Below, piece by piece: positions 17,252 through 27,963 of a stretch of DNA of 64,000 nucleotides (positions are counted from its first letter, which is position 1; each line of letters opens with the position of its first letter). The notes under the pieces are model-generated. The model worked only from the letters and a program-made list of their open reading frames with translations. It did not search any database and had not been told where the DNA came from. Position numbers and translations under genes: made by a program. Location of the stretch: contig NZ_HG964453.1 in the NCBI RefSeq assembly GCF_000612725.1, positions 83,010-147,009 of the forward strand. The letters are read 5' to 3'. This DNA comes from Mycolicibacterium austroafricanum. Its GTDB lineage: Bacteria; Actinomycetota; Actinomycetes; Mycobacteriales; Mycobacteriaceae.

Positions 17252-17544
17252 TGGCGAAGCGGCGCGTCCCGCGCAGACGCGAACCCGTGGGTGACCCGTT
17301 GCCCGCGCCGCGGCGCATCGAGACGGGCGCCGACGGATACGACTACGAGGTGCGTCCGGTCGCGGCCGCGCGCGCAACCAAGATCTACCGTTGTCCGGGC
17401 TGCGACCACGAAATCAGGCCTGCCACATCCCACCTGGTGGTGTGGCCCGCCGACAGCTCGGGCGGAATCGACGACCGGCGGCACTGGCACACGTCGTGCT
17501 GGGCGCACCGCGAGAGGCGCGGCCCGACCCGCCGCTGGTCTTAG
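17251..17544 (+). CDS. conserved small zinc-ribbon-like protein (Rv1322-like)
   Basis: This 97-aa basic protein has Arg-rich ends. It contains the putative metal-binding set CPGC (YRCPGCDHEIRP) followed by HxxxxCWAH (HWHTSCWAHRERRG). Its ATG shares a base with the nucS stop, so the two are translationally coupled. The same pair occurs as Rv1321-Rv1322. The function is unknown; conserved linkage hints at a role with NucS or nucleic acids. It overlaps the convergent epimerase gene by 4 nt at its 3' end. Confidence 0.82.
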   Translation: MAKRRVPRRREPVGDPLPAPRRIETGADGYDYEVRPVAAARATKIYRCPGCDHEIRPATSHLVVWPADSSGGIDDRRHWHTSCWAHRERRGPTRRWS

Positions 17545-18026
17545 TGTGAGCCTTCGCCCGAGTCCTTGGCGGGCTCGACGAGTTCGATCAGCACCCCGCC
17601 GGCGTCCTTGGGGTGGACGAAGTTGATCCGCGAGTCGGCGGTGCCGCGTCGCGGGGTGTCGTACAGCAGCCGGACACCCTGCTCACGCAGGCGCTCGCTG
17701 AGTGCGTCGATATCGCTGGTCCGGTAGGCCAGCTGCTGCAGCCCGGGACCGCGCTTGTCGATGAACTTCGCGATGGTCGAGGTCTCGTCCAGCGGGGACA
17801 TCAGCTGAATCTGTGCACTGCCGACAGCCGCGCCGCGCACCGTCAGCATCGCCTCGCGGACGCCCTGCTCCTCGTTGACCTCTTCGTGGAGCACGATCAT
17901 GCCGAGGTGGTCGTGGTACCACTTGATGGCCGCATCCAGGTCGGGCACCGCAATGCCGACATGGTCGATGGCGGTCACCAGCGCGGTGGCCAGTACCGGA
18001 CGGGCGTCAGTCTGCTCGGCGGTCAT
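17541..18026 (-). CDS. mce: methylmalonyl-CoA epimerase
   Basis: This 161-aa vicinal-oxygen-chelate protein begins with the beta-alpha-beta module [20 protein letters not shown] and ends with the metal Glu in [10 protein letters not shown]. Family members use His and Glu residues to hold a divalent metal and interconvert (R)- and (S)-methylmalonyl-CoA, linking propionyl-CoA to succinyl-CoA. This corresponds to Rv1322A as I recall it. The start [10 protein letters not shown] at 18026 leaves 93 bp to the divergent thiolase gene. A lactoylglutathione-lyase-type relative is the alternative, but length and context favour the epimerase. Confidence 0.87.
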   Translation of the reverse strand: MTAEQTDARPVLATALVTAIDHVGIAVPDLDAAIKWYHDHLGMIVLHEEVNEEQGVREAMLTVRGAAVGSAQIQLMSPLDETSTIAKFIDKRGPGLQQLAYRTSDIDALSERLREQGVRLLYDTPRRGTADSRINFVHPKDAGGVLIELVEPAKDSGEGSH

Positions 18027-18119
18027 AACGTAAAAGTAACCCAACGGGATCGGTTTCGAATAGCTCGGTGCGCACGTATAGCCTCTTTGCAGCCGTTCGA
18101 AACAAGTCTGGAGGTCGTC

Positions 18120-19313
18120 ATGACGACATCGGTGATCGTTGCTGGAGCCCGTACGCCGGTCGGCAAGTTGATGGGTTCGCTGAAGGATTTCTCCGGCAGT
18201 GACCTCGGCGGCGTGGCAATCGCCGGCGCGCTGGAGAAGGCCTTCCCGAACATCGAGAATCCCGCCCGACTGGTCGAGTACGTGATCATGGGCCAGGTCC
18301 TCACCGCCGGCGCCGGGCAGATGCCCGCCCGTCAGGCCGCGGTGGCCGGCGGGATCCCTTGGGACGTGGCGTCGTTGACCATCAACAAGATGTGCCTGTC
18401 CGGTATCGATGCGATCGCACTGGCTGACCAGCTGATCCGCGCGGGGGAGTTCGACGTCGTCGTCGCAGGCGGACAGGAGTCGATGACGCAGGCGCCGCAC
18501 CTGCTGATGAACAGCCGGTCGGGCTACAAGTACGGCGACGTGACGGTGCTCGACCACCTGGCGTACGACGGCCTGCACGACGCATTCACCGATCAGCCGA
18601 TGGGTGCGCTGACCGAGCAGCGCAACGACGTCGACCAGTTCACCCGTGCCCAGCAGGACGAGGTGGCCGCGACGTCGCACCAGAAGGCCGCCAGAGCGTG
18701 GAAGGACGGGGTGTTCGCCGACGAGGTGGTGCCCGTCAGGATCCCGCAGCGCAAGGGCGACCCCATCGAGTTCACCGAGGACGAGGGCATCCGGGCCGAC
18801 ACCACCGCGGAGTCGCTCGGCGGCCTCAAGCCGGCGTTCCGCAAGGACGGCACCATCACCGCGGGTTCGGCGTCGCAGATCTCCGACGGTGCGTGCGCCG
18901 TCGTCGTCATGAACAAGGCGAAGGCCGAGGAGCTCGGGCTCACCTGGCTGTGTGAGATCGGGGCTCACGGCGTGGTCGCCGGACCGGATTCCACGCTGCA
19001 GAGCCAGCCCGCGAATGCGATCAAGAAGGCCGCCGAGAAAGAGGGCATCTCGCTGGATCAGCTCGATGTCCTTGAGATCAACGAGGCGTTCGCGGCTGTC
19101 GCGTTGGCCTCGACCAAGGAGCTGGGCGTCGACCCCGAGAAGGTCAACGTCAACGGCGGCGCCATTGCCATCGGGCATCCGATCGGCATGTCCGGCGCCA
19201 GGATCACGCTGCACGCCGCGCTGGAACTGGCGCGCCGAGGCGGGAAATACGCGGTCGCCGCGCTGTGCGGCGCGGGTGGACAGGGTGACGCCCTGATCCT
19301 GCGCCGGCCGTAG
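18120..19313 (+). CDS. fadA4: acetyl-CoA acetyltransferase (thiolase)
   Basis: This 397-aa protein is a complete, catalytically intact thiolase. The nucleophilic Cys sits in [12 protein letters not shown], the His in [17 protein letters not shown], and the second Cys in [12 protein letters not shown]. It should condense or cleave acetoacetyl-CoA. The ATG follows GGAGG. It matches fadA4 (Rv1323) in sequence character and position, divergent from the epimerase. It contrasts with the two thiolase-like proteins elsewhere in the window, which lack the nucleophilic Cys. Confidence 0.92.
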   Translation: MTTSVIVAGARTPVGKLMGSLKDFSGSDLGGVAIAGALEKAFPNIENPARLVEYVIMGQVLTAGAGQMPARQAAVAGGIPWDVASLTINKMCLSGIDAIALADQLIRAGEFDVVVAGGQESMTQAPHLLMNSRSGYKYGDVTVLDHLAYDGLHDAFTDQPMGALTEQRNDVDQFTRAQQDEVAATSHQKAARAWKDGVFADEVVPVRIPQRKGDPIEFTEDEGIRADTTAESLGGLKPAFRKDGTITAGSASQISDGACAVVVMNKAKAEELGLTWLCEIGAHGVVAGPDSTLQSQPANAIKKAAEKEGISLDQLDVLEINEAFAAVALASTKELGVDPEKVNVNGGAIAIGHPIGMSGARITLHAALELARRGGKYAVAALCGAGGQGDALILRRP

Positions 19314-19366
19314 CACACGGCGCAGTCAACGACGCGTCGTAGTAGCCAGCGGCGCGTTCGGGCACA

Positions 19367-19750
19367 ATGACGGTCATGACTAGCGCATATGACCTCCGCA
19401 CTCCGGCGGGCTGGTTCCGGGTGATCGCGTTCGCCGAGGCCGTCAGCTGGGTCGGACTGCTGCTCGGGATGTACTTCAAGTACCTGGGTTCACCCCGGAC
19501 CGAAGTCGGCGTGAAGGTCTTCGGACCCGTGCACGGCGGGGTGTTCGTCGCCTTCGTGGTGGCGGCCCTCGTGGTCGGGCTCGCGGTCAGGTGGAGCGTC
19601 GGGACGTGGTTGCTGGCGTTGCTGGCCAGCATCGTGCCACTGGGCAGTGTGATGTTCCTCATATGGGCCGATCGGACCGGCCGGATGGGTTCCGAGGCCG
19701 TGGTCGCCGGTCTCGGCCGACCAGGGCCGCCGGTACCCGAAACGACGTGA
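19367..19750 (+). CDS. DUF3817 integral membrane protein
   Basis: This 127-aa protein has three or four hydrophobic helices. It carries the DUF3817 pattern GWFRVIAFAEAVSWVGLLLG, MYFKYLG and FGPVHGGVFVAF. The function is unknown. A second DUF3817 protein in this window lies at 43253-43597. The ATG at 19367 has another ATG nine bases later, and no strong ribosome site is seen for either. It sits between fadA4 and the thioredoxin-like gene. Confidence 0.82.
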   Translation: MTVMTSAYDLRTPAGWFRVIAFAEAVSWVGLLLGMYFKYLGSPRTEVGVKVFGPVHGGVFVAFVVAALVVGLAVRWSVGTWLLALLASIVPLGSVMFLIWADRTGRMGSEAVVAGLGRPGPPVPETT

Positions 19751-19763
19751 CAGACTTGTCCAT

Positions 19764-20657
19764 GTGACTCGTCCTGGACCACGAATCTCGCCTGCCCTGG
19801 CGGGTGCTGTCGATCTGTCGGCGCTCAAGCAGCGCGCATCTGCCGGCGGCGGTGCGCCGGCAGGTAACCCGGGTGGCGTAGAGGTCACCGAAGCCAACCT
19901 CGAAGCCGAGGTACTGGTCAGGTCTACCGAGGTACCCGTCGTGGTGCTGTTGTGGTCACCGCGCAGCGACTCCAGCGTCCAACTCGGCGACGCGCTCGCG
20001 GCCCTTTCGGCCGCCGACGGTGCCAAGTGGACCTTCGCGACGGTCAACGTGGACACGACACCGCGGGTGGCCCAGATGTTCGGCGTCCAGGCGGTGCCCA
20101 CCGTGGTGGCGCTGGCGGCCGGCCGGCCGCTGTCGAGCTTCGAAGGCATACAGCCGCCCGAGCAGTTGCGGCGGTGGATCGATTCCCTGTTGAACGCCGT
20201 CGCCGGAAAGCTCGGCGGTACGGGCGAGGACGAACAGGCCGAAGCCGTCGACCCGGAGGTCGAGCAGGCGCGGGCGCATCTCGACGCGGGTGACTTCGAG
20301 GCGGCACAGAGCGCGTATCAGGCGATCCTGGACGCCAATCCGAACCACGACGAGGCCAAGGGGGCGGTGCGGCAGATCGGTTTCCTGCAGCGCGCTACCG
20401 CACACCCCAGGGACGCGATCGCCGTGGCCGACGCGTCGCCGAACGACATCGACGCCGCATTCGCCGCTGCGGACGTCGAGATCCTGCAGCAGGATGTGCA
20501 GGCCGCCTTCACCAGGCTCACCGCTCTGGTCAAGCGCACCGCCGGCGACGATCGCACCAAGGTGCGGACCCGGCTCATCGAACTGTTCGATCTGTTCGAC
20601 CCGGCCGATCCCGAGGTCGTGGCGGGCCGCCGCAATCTCGCCAACGCGTTGTACTGA
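19764..20657 (+). CDS. thioredoxin-fold/TPR chaperone-like protein without CxxC (CnoX/YbbN type)
   Basis: This 297-aa protein has an N-terminal thioredoxin fold (about residues 40-150; VPVVVLLWSPRSDSS, then QAVPTVVALAAGRPL). A helical TPR-like C-terminus follows (EQARAHLDAGDFEAAQSAYQ). The WCGPC redox motif reads WSPRS (residues 64-68), so both cysteines are gone and disulfide exchange is excluded. E. coli CnoX/YbbN has the same two-part architecture and can act as a holdase. This is the Rv1324 position. It starts at GTG 19764. Function as a chaperone-type binder is an inference. Confidence 0.85.
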   Translation: MTRPGPRISPALAGAVDLSALKQRASAGGGAPAGNPGGVEVTEANLEAEVLVRSTEVPVVVLLWSPRSDSSVQLGDALAALSAADGAKWTFATVNVDTTPRVAQMFGVQAVPTVVALAAGRPLSSFEGIQPPEQLRRWIDSLLNAVAGKLGGTGEDEQAEAVDPEVEQARAHLDAGDFEAAQSAYQAILDANPNHDEAKGAVRQIGFLQRATAHPRDAIAVADASPNDIDAAFAAADVEILQQDVQAAFTRLTALVKRTAGDDRTKVRTRLIELFDLFDPADPEVVAGRRNLANALY

Positions 20658-20683
20658 CGCAGTCACTCCGCTGCGGTCCCAGC

Positions 20684-20743
20684 GCGAGCAGACACAAAAT
20701 CGCACGCATCCGGGTGGACTCGTGCGATTTTGCGTCTGCTCGC
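20684..20743. repeat. long near-perfect palindrome between convergent genes
   Basis: Arms 20684-20706 and 20721-20743 are 23 bp each with one mismatch, around a 14-nt loop. Each arm reads GCGAGCAGAC(A/G)CAAAATCGCACG or its complement. It lies between the convergent thioredoxin-like and glgB genes, so it can form a strong hairpin in either transcript. Its high symmetry looks more like a dispersed palindromic repeat than a simple terminator. Confidence 0.8.
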
Positions 20744-20767
20744 GGGTCCGAGGTCTACAGCTCAGGT

Positions 20768-22981
20768 TTACTCGGGTTCGAACCACAGCGCCGACAGCGG
20801 CGGTAGCACCATCACCGCCGACGCCGGCCTACCGTGCCAGGGCTCGTCGGTGGCTTCGACGGCGCCGTAGTTGCCGATGCCCGTGCCGTGATAGGTGTCG
20901 GAGTCGGTGTTGAGCACCTCGCGCCAGCGTCCGGCGTGCGGCAGTCCGAGGCGGTACCGGGTGTGCTCGGAGCCCGAGAAGTTGAAGACACACGCCATCA
21001 TCGAGCCGTCGTCGCCGAACCGCAGGAAACTCAGCACGTTGTTGGCCGAATCGTTGGCGTCGATCCACGAGTAACCCTCGGGCTGGGTGTCGCGGGACCA
21101 CAGTGCGCGGCGGCTGCGGTAGATCTCGTTGGCATCGGTCATCATCCGCAGGATTCCGCCGGAGAAGCCCTGCTCGTCGAGTTGGAACCAGTCGACGCCA
21201 CGTTCTTCCGACCATTCGGCGCGCTGGCCGAACTCCTGTCCCATGAACAGCAACTGTTTGCCCGGGTGGGCCCACTGGTAGGCGAGCAGGCTGCGGATAC
21301 CGGCCGCCTTCATGTGGTCGTTGCCCGGCATCCGGCCCCACAGCGTGCCCTTGCCGTGCACGACCTCGTCGTGGCTGATCGGCAGCACGAAGTTCTCGCT
21401 GAACGCGTACAGCAGCGAGAAGGTCATCTCGTGGTGGTGGTAGCTGCGGTGGATCGGGTCACGCTTGATGAACTCCAACGTGTCGTTCATCCAGCCCATG
21501 TTCCACTTCATCGAGAACCCGAGCCCGCCCAGATTGGTGGGGCGGGTGACCCCGGGCCACGACGTGGATTCCTCGGCGATGGTGACGATGCCGGGGTTGA
21601 TCTTGTGGACGGTGGCGTTCATCTCCTGAAGGAACTGCACGGCCTCCAGGTTCTCCCGGCCGCCGTAGATGTTCGGTGACCAACCACCGTCGGGCCGAGA
21701 GTAGTCGAGGTACAGCATCGACGCGACGGCGTCCACCCGCAACCCGTCGATGTGGTACTCCTGCAGCCAGTACAGCGCGTTGGCGACCAGGAAGTTGCGG
21801 ACCTCGGATCGGCCGAAGTCGAAAACGTAAGTGCCCCAGTCCAACTGCTCGCCGCGGCGCGGATCGCCGTGTTCATAGAGCGCGGTGCCGTCGAAGCGGC
21901 CCAGCGCCCACGCGTCCTTCGGGAAGTGTGCGGGCACCCAGTCCACGATCACGCCGATGCCGGCCCGGTGCAGTGCGTCGACGAGGTACCGGAACTCGTC
22001 GGGCGTCCCGAACCGCGAGGACGGTGCGTAGTAGGACGTGACCTGATAGCCCCACGACCCTCCGAACGGATGCTCGGCGACGGGCAGCATCTCGACGTGG
22101 GTGAAGCCGTGCTCGACGACGTAGTCGGTGAGCTGCTCGGCGAGTTCGATGTAGCTCAGTCCCGGTCGCCATGAACCGAGGTGCACCTCGTAGGTGCTCA
22201 TCGGCTCGAACACCGGGTTGCGCAACGCGCGCCCGCTCATCCACTCCTGGTCGCTCCAGGTGTAGTCGCTGCGGAACACCCGTGAGGCCGTCTGCGGCGG
22301 AACTTCGGTGGCGAAGGCCATCGGATCCGCCCGGTCGGTGACCGAACCGTCGGCGCCGTGCACCCGGAACTTGTAGAGCCCGCCGTCGGGGAAGTTCGGC
22401 CAGAACAGCTCCCACACCCCGGTCGAACCGAGCACCCGCATCTGGGCCTCGTTGCCCCAGTGGTTGAAATCACCGGTTACGCTGACGCCCTTGGCATTCG
22501 GCGCCCACACGGCGAACGACACCCCGTTGACCACCCCGTCCGAGGTGGTGAAGCTGCGCGGGTGCGCGCCCAGGATCTCCCAGAGGCGCTCGTGGCGACC
22601 CTCGGCGAACAGGTGCAGGTCGACCTCGCCCAGCGTGGGCAGGAACCGGTAGGCGTCGGCGACGGTGTGCACGAAGGCCGACTCGTCCTCGGAGTATCTG
22701 ATCTCGAACCGGTAGTCGATCAGGTTGGTGAACGGCACCGCGACCGCGAACAGACCGGCCTCGATGTGCCGCAACGGATAACGGTTCTCGCCGACGACCG
22801 CGACGACCGCGACCGCATGGGGCCGGTAGGCGCGGATCACCGTATGGTCGTCGTACTCGTGAGCACCCAGGATCGCGTGCGGATCATGGTGCTCACCGGC
22901 CAGCAGGCGGTTCAGGTCGGCGGTGTGTGGTCGCAGATGGGGGCTGTCGACCTGGTTGTTGAGATTGGACACGTTGGTCAT
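20768..22981 (-). CDS. glgB: 1,4-alpha-glucan branching enzyme
   Basis: This 737-aa protein has two N-terminal carbohydrate-binding/Ig-like modules (CBM48 around [20 protein letters not shown]) and a GH13 barrel. The catalytic Asp is in [20 protein letters not shown] and the acid Glu in [13 protein letters not shown]. It forms alpha-1,6 branches. An AGGGAG site precedes the ATG. It starts 4 nt after the glgE stop, and in mycobacteria GlgE and GlgB together build branched alpha-glucan from maltose-1-phosphate. This is the Rv1326c homologue. Confidence 0.95.
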   Translation of the reverse strand: MTNVSNLNNQVDSPHLRPHTADLNRLLAGEHHDPHAILGAHEYDDHTVIRAYRPHAVAVVAVVGENRYPLRHIEAGLFAVAVPFTNLIDYRFEIRYSEDESAFVHTVADAYRFLPTLGEVDLHLFAEGRHERLWEILGAHPRSFTTSDGVVNGVSFAVWAPNAKGVSVTGDFNHWGNEAQMRVLGSTGVWELFWPNFPDGGLYKFRVHGADGSVTDRADPMAFATEVPPQTASRVFRSDYTWSDQEWMSGRALRNPVFEPMSTYEVHLGSWRPGLSYIELAEQLTDYVVEHGFTHVEMLPVAEHPFGGSWGYQVTSYYAPSSRFGTPDEFRYLVDALHRAGIGVIVDWVPAHFPKDAWALGRFDGTALYEHGDPRRGEQLDWGTYVFDFGRSEVRNFLVANALYWLQEYHIDGLRVDAVASMLYLDYSRPDGGWSPNIYGGRENLEAVQFLQEMNATVHKINPGIVTIAEESTSWPGVTRPTNLGGLGFSMKWNMGWMNDTLEFIKRDPIHRSYHHHEMTFSLLYAFSENFVLPISHDEVVHGKGTLWGRMPGNDHMKAAGIRSLLAYQWAHPGKQLLFMGQEFGQRAEWSEERGVDWFQLDEQGFSGGILRMMTDANEIYRSRRALWSRDTQPEGYSWIDANDSANNVLSFLRFGDDGSMMACVFNFSGSEHTRYRLGLPHAGRWREVLNTDSDTYHGTGIGNYGAVEATDEPWHGRPASAVMVLPPLSALWFEPE

Positions 22982-22985
22982 GTCG

Positions 22986-25076
22986 TCACTCCCTACGCAG
23001 AAGGTTGGCTCGTTGGTCGGCGGGCACCTGGGGCATGTTCAACACGTGCGCCACCGCGCGGGCGGGATCAAGGCGGACGTAATTGCTTTGTCCCCACTGG
23101 TATTCGTCTCCGGAGAGCTCGTCACGTACCCAGAAGCGGTCCTGCTGCTCCATTCCCAGTGCGCCCATGTCCAGCCAGAGGATGCCCTCCTCCGGTCCGA
23201 ACGCGTTGAGGGTCACCACGACGAGCACCTGATCCCCGGAGACCGGGTCGAACTTGGAGTAGGCCAGTAGTGCGTCGTTGTCGATGTGGTGGAACGTGAT
23301 GGTGCGCAACTGCTGCAGCGCCGGGTGCACGCGACGGATCTCGTTCAGGCGGGTGATGAAGGGTTCGAGCGATTCACCGTCCGACAGTGCCGCGTCGAAG
23401 TCCCGCGGCCGCAGCTCGTACTTTTCGGAGTGCAGGTATTCCTCGCTGCCCTCGCGGACTGCGCGGTGCTCGAACAGCTCGTACCCCGAGTACATGCCCC
23501 ACGTCGGGCTCATCGTCGACGCGAGCACGGCCCGAATGGCGAACATCCCCGGCCCGCCGTGCTGCAGGCTTTCGTGCAGGATGTCGGGCGTGTTCACCCA
23601 CAGGCTCTGCCTGCAGTAGTCGGCGTGATCGGCGATCGACTGCCCGAACTCGGTGAGTTCCCACTTCGCGGTGCGCCAGGTGAAGTACGTGTAGGACTGC
23701 GTGTATCCGAGCTTGGCCAGCCCGAACAGCCGTGCCGGGCGGGTGAACGCCTCCGCGAGGAACAGCACGTCGGGGTCGGTGTTCTTGACCTCGCCGATCA
23801 GCCACGCCCAGAAGTTGGGCGGTTTGGTGTGCGGATTGTCGACCCGGAACACCTTGACCCCGTGCGACACCCAGAACTTGACGACCCGTAGGACCTCCTC
23901 GTACAGCCCTGTCGGATCGTTGTCGAAGTTCAGCGGATAGATGTCCTGGTACTTCTTCGGCGGGTTCTCGGCGTACGCGATCGTCCCGTCCGGCAGCACC
24001 GTGAACCACTCGGGATGCTCACGCGCCCACGGATGGTCCGGCGCGCACTGCAGTGCCAGGTCCAGCGCCACCTCCAGCCCCTCGTCGCGGGCGGCGTTGA
24101 CGAAATCGTCGAAGTCGTCGATGGTGCCGAGGTCGGGATGCACGGCGTCGTGACCACCTTCGTCGCTGCCGATCGCCCAGGGCGACCCGACGTCGCCGGG
24201 TGCGGCGGTGACGCTGTTGTTGCGCCCTTTGCGGTGCACCTTGCCGATGGGGTGGATCGGCGGCAGGTAGACGATGTCGAAGTTCATCCTGGCCACCCGG
24301 GGCAGCGCCTTGGTCGCGGTGGCGAACGTTCCGTGTACGGGATGGCCCGCGCTGTCCCAGCCACCCGTCGACCTCGGGAAGAACTCGTACCAGGAACTGA
24401 ACCGGGCCAGCGGCCGGTCCACCCAGACGCCGTACTGCCTGCCGCGGGTGATCAGTTCCCGCAGCGGATACTGGTCGAGCAGCGCGGTGATCTCGGGGGC
24501 CAGCGCCGCTCCGGCGCGGTAGAACGGGTCGCCCGGTTCGCGCAACCGGGCCGCCGCCTCGGCGAGCGGATAGCGGTCCTGCCGCGGCACTCCGGTGGCG
24601 GCGCGGTCCAGCAGTCGGGCGCCGATGAGCAGGTCGTTGTCGAGCTCGCCTTCGCTCTGGCCGGCGTCGAGCTTGGCGACCACGTGCCTGCGCCAGGTGG
24701 CGATGGGATCGCCCCAGCCGTCCACCCGGAACGTCCACAGGCCGACCTCGTCGGGACTGAACTGGCCGTGGAACACATCGGGTGTCCGTCCCAGCGACAT
24801 CGGCAGCGCGACGGGCCGGATCCGCTGGCCGGGCTTGACGACCTCCTGGATGGGTACCGCCTCGGTCGGGCGGACCCGTCCGGGCGGCTCGTCGGCCAGC
24901 GGCGGATAACCGGTCCCGTGGTAGCGCACCACGAGCGTCGCCGACACCGCGTCGTGGCCTTCCCGCCATACGGTTGCCGTCACCGGGACGATTTCGCCGA
25001 TGACTGCTTTGGCGGGAAACCGCCCTTCGGACACCACGGGCTGGACGTCATCGATCTCGATACGACCGGCGGTCAC
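22986..25076 (-). CDS. glgE: alpha-1,4-glucan:maltose-1-phosphate maltosyltransferase
   Basis: This 696-aa GH13_3 enzyme extends alpha-glucan by transferring maltose from maltose-1-phosphate. The sequence closely follows the M. tuberculosis GlgE that I recall. It includes [19 protein letters not shown], the nucleophile Asp in [14 protein letters not shown], the acid Glu in [12 protein letters not shown], and NTPDILH. The GTG at 25076 is chosen because AGGGAG lies 6 nt upstream; the open frame extends farther without a better start. It is the first gene of glgE-glgB, divergent from glgP, with 222 bp between. The product supports storage and capsular glucan. Confidence 0.95.
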   Translation of the reverse strand: MTAGRIEIDDVQPVVSEGRFPAKAVIGEIVPVTATVWREGHDAVSATLVVRYHGTGYPPLADEPPGRVRPTEAVPIQEVVKPGQRIRPVALPMSLGRTPDVFHGQFSPDEVGLWTFRVDGWGDPIATWRRHVVAKLDAGQSEGELDNDLLIGARLLDRAATGVPRQDRYPLAEAAARLREPGDPFYRAGAALAPEITALLDQYPLRELITRGRQYGVWVDRPLARFSSWYEFFPRSTGGWDSAGHPVHGTFATATKALPRVARMNFDIVYLPPIHPIGKVHRKGRNNSVTAAPGDVGSPWAIGSDEGGHDAVHPDLGTIDDFDDFVNAARDEGLEVALDLALQCAPDHPWAREHPEWFTVLPDGTIAYAENPPKKYQDIYPLNFDNDPTGLYEEVLRVVKFWVSHGVKVFRVDNPHTKPPNFWAWLIGEVKNTDPDVLFLAEAFTRPARLFGLAKLGYTQSYTYFTWRTAKWELTEFGQSIADHADYCRQSLWVNTPDILHESLQHGGPGMFAIRAVLASTMSPTWGMYSGYELFEHRAVREGSEEYLHSEKYELRPRDFDAALSDGESLEPFITRLNEIRRVHPALQQLRTITFHHIDNDALLAYSKFDPVSGDQVLVVVTLNAFGPEEGILWLDMGALGMEQQDRFWVRDELSGDEYQWGQSNYVRLDPARAVAHVLNMPQVPADQRANLLRRE

Positions 25077-25284
25077 TCGGCACTCCCTACCACTTTCGAA
25101 ACAGCACTGCGTGGCGTCTGCCGCACGTGTTGTTGCCCGGTTTCGTTCACAGCCTGGTTCTAGCCCTGTCGCGCCTATACCCACCGTAGTGTCCGGCTCA
25201 ACCTTTCGTGGGTCATCGGTTCCCGGCTCGTCGAGCCTCGGGGGCAAGAACGCAGGAGCACCCGCCGCGGCATGCCGACGGCAG

Positions 25285-25290
25285 TAAGGT
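25285..25290 (+). promoter_or_regulatory. -10 element of near-leaderless glgP transcript
   Basis: TAAGGT at 25285-25290 lies 8 nt before the glgP GTG. A transcript from it would start at or within two bases of the start codon, and no ribosome-binding site is visible. Confidence 0.5.
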
Positions 25291-25298
25291 GAACACGC

Positions 25299-27944
25299 GT
25301 GAAAGCCCTCCGCAGGTTCACCGTCCGCGCCCATCTTCCCGCGCAGCTGGCCGCGCTGGAGCGGCTGTCTGTCAATCTGCGCTGGTCCTGGGACAAACCG
25401 ACGCAGGATCTGTTCGCCGCGATCGACGCTGCGTTGTGGGAGCAGGTGGGCGGCGACCCTGCCGCGCTGTTGGGGCAGGTGGGACCGGGGCGGCTGGAGG
25501 AACTGGCCGCCGACGACTCGTTCGTGCGGCGCCTCGACGCCATCGCCGCCGATCTGGACGACTACCTGACCCGCCCGCTGTGGTACCAGCAGCTCGGCGG
25601 TGAGCAGTCGGGCGCCGGAGACGAGGCGGGGCTGCCGAAGGGCATCGCGTACTTCTCGATGGAGTTCGGTGTCGCCGCGGTGCTGCCCAACTACTCGGGT
25701 GGCCTCGGAATCCTGGCCGGTGACCACCTCAAGTCGGCATCCGATCTGGGGCTGCCCCTGATCGCCGTCGGACTGCATTACCGCTCCGGCTACTTCCGCC
25801 AGTCGCTGTCCGCCGACGGCTGGCAGCACGAGAATTATCCGTCGCTCGATCCGCAGGGACTGCCGTTACGGTTGCTCACGGACGCCAGCGACAACGCGGT
25901 CCTCGTCGAACTCGCCCTCCCGGACGGGGCGCAACTCTTCGCTCGCATCTGGATCGCGCAGGTCGGCCGAATTCCGTTGCTGCTGCTGGATTCCGACATC
26001 CCGGAGAACGAACACGACCTGCGCTCGGTCACCGACCGGCTGTACGGCGGTGACCAGGAGCACCGGATCCGGCAGGAGATCCTGGCCGGCGTCGGCGGGG
26101 TGCGGGCGATCCGCGCCTTCACCGAACTGGAGGGCCTGCACGCCCCCGAGGTCTTTCACATGAACGAGGGCCACGCCGGTTTCCTGGGGGCCGAGCGGAT
26201 CCGCGAGCTGATCGAGGCAGGCCTGGATTTCGACACCGCTCTTTCGGTGGTTCGCGCCTCGACGGTGTTCACCACCCACACCCCGGTGGCCGCGGGCATC
26301 GACCGGTTCCCGGTCGACATGGTGGAGCGCTACTTCGGGCCCGATCCCGGTGACCCTTCGGTCGGCGGATCCCGGCTGCTGCCCGGTGTCCCGCTCGATC
26401 GCATCCTGGCCTTCGGTGCGGAGGACGATCCGACGAAGTTCAACATGGCCCATATGGGATTGCGACTGGCGCAGCGCGCCAACGGGGTATCCCTGCTGCA
26501 CGGGCGGGTCAGCCGTTCGATGTTCAACGAGTTGTGGGACGGGTTCGATCCGGCTGAGGTTCCCATCGGCTCGATCACCAACGGTGTGCACGCGCCGACA
26601 TGGGCGGCGCCGCAGTGGATGGAATTGGGCCGCGAGTTGATCGGCAGCGACGACCTGACCTCGTTGCGGGAGACCGAGGCGTGGTCCGGGCTCAGAGAGG
26701 TCGACCCGGGCCACCTGTGGTGGATCCGCTGCCAACTACGGGAAGAGCTGATCGAGGACGTGCGCGCCAGGGTGCGCCGGTCATGGCTGGAGCGCGGCGC
26801 AGCTGACGCCGAATTAGGCTGGACAGCAACAGCTTTCGATCCAGGTGTGCTGACGATCGGGTTCGCCCGCCGGGTCCCGACCTACAAGCGGTTGACGCTG
26901 ATGCTGCGCGATCCCGACCGCCTCGCCAGACTGCTGCTCGACGAGGAGCGACCCATCCAGTTGATCGTGGCCGGTAAAAGCCATCCCGCCGACGAGGGCG
27001 GGAAGGCGCTGATCCAGCAGATCGTGCGGTTCGCGGACCGCGAAGACGTGCGGCACCGCATCGCCTTCCTTCCGGACTACGACATGTCGATGGCGCGCAA
27101 GCTCTACCACGGCTGCGACGTGTGGCTCAACAACCCGTTGCGACCGCTCGAGGCGTGCGGCACGTCGGGAATGAAGAGCGCACTCAACGGCGGTCTGAAC
27201 CTGTCGATCCGCGATGGCTGGTGGGACGAGTGGTACGACGGCGAAAACGGTTGGGAGATCCCGACCGCCGACGGGTTGACCGACGAAGGCAGGCGTGACG
27301 ATCTGGAAGCCGCCGCACTGTACGACCTGCTCGAGCGCGCCGTCGCGCCGAAGTTCTACGACCGCAACGACAACGGGGTCCCGATCCGGTGGGTGGAGAT
27401 GGTGCGCCACACTCTGCAGGTGCTCGGTCCGAAGGTGTTGGCGTCGCGGATGGTTCAGGAGTACACGCAGAAGTACTATCTGCCCGCGGCGCAGGCGCTT
27501 CGCCTGGTTATCGAGCCTGGGCGGTCGGATACCACGGAGTTCGCAGTGCCGTTCGGCGCGGCGCGCGAGTTGGCGGAGTACCGCCGGCGTGCGGAGCGGG
27601 CGTGGCCACAGATCAAGATCACCGACGTGGACAGCTACGGGTTGCCCGACACCCCGCTGCTGGGATCCGAGCTGACACTCACCGCGCAGGTGGATCTCGG
27701 CGGCCTCGGCCCCGACGAGGTGGTCGTGCAGGCCGTCCTCGGCCGTGTCGACGCGGGTGACGCGCTGTTCGACCCCGACACCGTGGCGATGACCCACACG
27801 GGGACGGCGGAGAGCGGCCACGAGATCTTCACGGCGACGATGCCGCTGCCGATCACCGGGTCGGTCGGCTACACGGTGCGGGTGTTACCGCACCACCGGC
27901 TGTTGGCCGGAGACAACGAACTCGGGCTGATCACGCTGGCCTGA
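25299..27944 (+). CDS. glgP: alpha-glucan (glycogen/maltodextrin) phosphorylase
   Basis: This 881-aa GT35 phosphorylase releases glucose-1-phosphate from alpha-1,4-glucan. Recognisable parts are [20 protein letters not shown] near the N-terminus and [11 protein letters not shown]. The C-terminal pyridoxal-phosphate segment is [20 protein letters not shown], containing the cofactor Lys. The N-terminal extension and length are those of the alpha-glucan phosphorylase subfamily rather than E. coli MalP. It is divergent from glgE-glgB, so synthesis and breakdown genes share an intergenic region. This is the Rv1328 homologue. Confidence 0.94.
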   Translation: MKALRRFTVRAHLPAQLAALERLSVNLRWSWDKPTQDLFAAIDAALWEQVGGDPAALLGQVGPGRLEELAADDSFVRRLDAIAADLDDYLTRPLWYQQLGGEQSGAGDEAGLPKGIAYFSMEFGVAAVLPNYSGGLGILAGDHLKSASDLGLPLIAVGLHYRSGYFRQSLSADGWQHENYPSLDPQGLPLRLLTDASDNAVLVELALPDGAQLFARIWIAQVGRIPLLLLDSDIPENEHDLRSVTDRLYGGDQEHRIRQEILAGVGGVRAIRAFTELEGLHAPEVFHMNEGHAGFLGAERIRELIEAGLDFDTALSVVRASTVFTTHTPVAAGIDRFPVDMVERYFGPDPGDPSVGGSRLLPGVPLDRILAFGAEDDPTKFNMAHMGLRLAQRANGVSLLHGRVSRSMFNELWDGFDPAEVPIGSITNGVHAPTWAAPQWMELGRELIGSDDLTSLRETEAWSGLREVDPGHLWWIRCQLREELIEDVRARVRRSWLERGAADAELGWTATAFDPGVLTIGFARRVPTYKRLTLMLRDPDRLARLLLDEERPIQLIVAGKSHPADEGGKALIQQIVRFADREDVRHRIAFLPDYDMSMARKLYHGCDVWLNNPLRPLEACGTSGMKSALNGGLNLSIRDGWWDEWYDGENGWEIPTADGLTDEGRRDDLEAAALYDLLERAVAPKFYDRNDNGVPIRWVEMVRHTLQVLGPKVLASRMVQEYTQKYYLPAAQALRLVIEPGRSDTTEFAVPFGAARELAEYRRRAERAWPQIKITDVDSYGLPDTPLLGSELTLTAQVDLGGLGPDEVVVQAVLGRVDAGDALFDPDTVAMTHTGTAESGHEIFTATMPLPITGSVGYTVRVLPHHRLLAGDNELGLITLA

Positions 27945-27963
27945 TGTGAATCAAAGGGGGGTC

